In this document: in pieces, positions 63,651-64,000 of the stretch
Layout: every line of letters starts with the position of its first letter
Position numbering within the stretch: the stretch's first letter is position 1
NCBI GenBank assembly: GCA_963726715.1
Contig: CAVSDF010000008.1
Coordinates: 372,001 to 436,000 of the forward strand
Length of the DNA: 64,000 bases
Reading direction: 5' to 3'
From: CAVSDF01 sp963726715
GTDB lineage: Bacteria; Bacteroidota; Rhodothermia; Rhodothermales; BA12
Made by a program: the position numbers and the translations under genes
Notes under the pieces: model-generated
What the model saw: only the letters and a program-made list of their open reading frames with translations
The model's database searches: none
Told to the model about the DNA's origin: nothing

Positions 63651-63683
63651 CCTCGCACCAACCCACGATCCCACCATCCCGTC
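63651..63683 (-). repeat. Post-stop G/T-rich arm after glgE
   Basis: On the glgE coding strand the bases after the stop read GACGGGATGGTGGGATCGTG then GGTTGGTGCGAGG. Post-stop family member without a clear A/C arm before the hairpin repeat. Confidence 0.45.
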
Positions 63684-64000
63684 CTACCGCCGCAGCGCGA
63701 AGACGTGCGCGGGCATCTCGGGCGTGAGGCGGACGTACGGGTGCGCGCCCTGCCAGCGGTGGCGGACGCCGCCGAGAACGTCGGTGGCTTCGTAGGAGGC
63801 GTAGGCGTCGAGGCCGAGCGTGGCGAGATCGAGCGACAGCGTCCCCGATTCCTCGTAGTGCGGGTTCAGGCTCACGACGACCACGACGCGGTCGCCGCCC
63901 GACCACTTCGCGAACGCCACGAGGTTGTCGTTGCCCGTCTCCACGACCGAGATGCAGCGGCCCTGCTGGAGCGCCGGGTGCGCCCGCCGGATCTCGTTCA
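63684..64000 (-). CDS. glgE: Alpha-1,4-glucan:maltose-1-phosphate maltosyltransferase, C-terminal part
   Basis: C-terminal about 105 residues of GlgE (GH13_3), which extends alpha-glucans from maltose 1-phosphate. NEIRRAHPALQQGRCISVVETGNDNLVAFAKW (read in two parts) and VVVVVSLNPHYEESGTLSLDL followed by GAHPYVRLTPEMPAHVFALRR match the family's C-terminal beta-domain. The catalytic barrel and N-terminus lie beyond the window, so the true start is not visible. Confidence 0.85.
   Translation of the reverse strand, partial: NEIRRAHPALQQGRCISVVETGNDNLVAFAKWSGGDRVVVVVSLNPHYEESGTLSLDLATLGLDAYASYEATDVLGGVRHRWQGAHPYVRLTPEMPAHVFALRR

Overview
This is a very GC-rich, gene-dense bacterial chromosome segment with no phage, plasmid, CRISPR, tRNA or rRNA signal. 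It most resembles a Rhodothermia-like lineage of the Bacteroidota, at moderate confidence. The evidence is as follows. Start codons are preceded by pyrimidine-rich leaders with no Shine-Dalgarno. At least 17 genes have a Bacteroidota-type -7 box (TAnnTTTG, often TAnnTTGG) upstream. The content includes a DUF4290-like protein, a TonB plug-domain protein, LolA, TamB, GlgE and many secreted proteins and lipoproteins. The window opens inside smc and closes inside glgE.

Layout. 0-3.3 kb: 3' part of smc. 3.6-10.5 kb: envelope protein, NatAB-like ABC exporter, S41 protease, CIA30-like lipoprotein, two small conserved proteins. 10.6-15.7 kb: ruvC, yebC, mreD, a Fpg/Nei glycosylase and an ATP-dependent DNA ligase (a repair-rich block). 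16.4-22.7 kb: unknown protein, secD, secF, STAS protein, purA, HExxH membrane protein. 22.7-29.3 kb: two divergent hybrid histidine kinases, one with a degenerate ATPase but an HPt domain, the other a propeller/Y_Y_Y sensor with a receiver but no HPt. 29.5-35.6 kb: clpX, RNA m5C methyltransferase, DinB-like protein plus alpha/beta hydrolase, PhoR/PhoB pair. 35.8-42.5 kb: CPA1 antiporter, dipeptide epimerase, FAD oxidoreductase, small lipoproteins, SGNH hydrolase. 42.7-50.9 kb: gapA, TPR protein, sigma-54 response regulator, plug-only lipoprotein, second antiporter, DECR-like SDR, secreted unknowns. 51-64 kb: M1-like peptidase, surE, flippase-like protein, lolA, tamB, aroB, glgE (partial).

Three things stand out. 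First, a family of intergenic elements begins directly after stop codons with a G/T-rich arm, often followed by a spacer and an A/C-rich arm; related repeats have also invaded smc in frame. Second, several REP/MITE-like inverted repeat families are present, one inserted inside another with a 12-bp direct repeat at its borders. Third, about 22 apparent frameshifts interrupt otherwise intact genes; 17 lie between 38 and 52 kb and 9 in one response-regulator gene. Motifs stay conserved on both sides of each break, so base-level assembly error is the simplest explanation.

Coordinates of frameshifted genes run from the start codon to the final in-register stop, crossing the breaks. All family assignments come from reading motifs by eye; no database search was possible.
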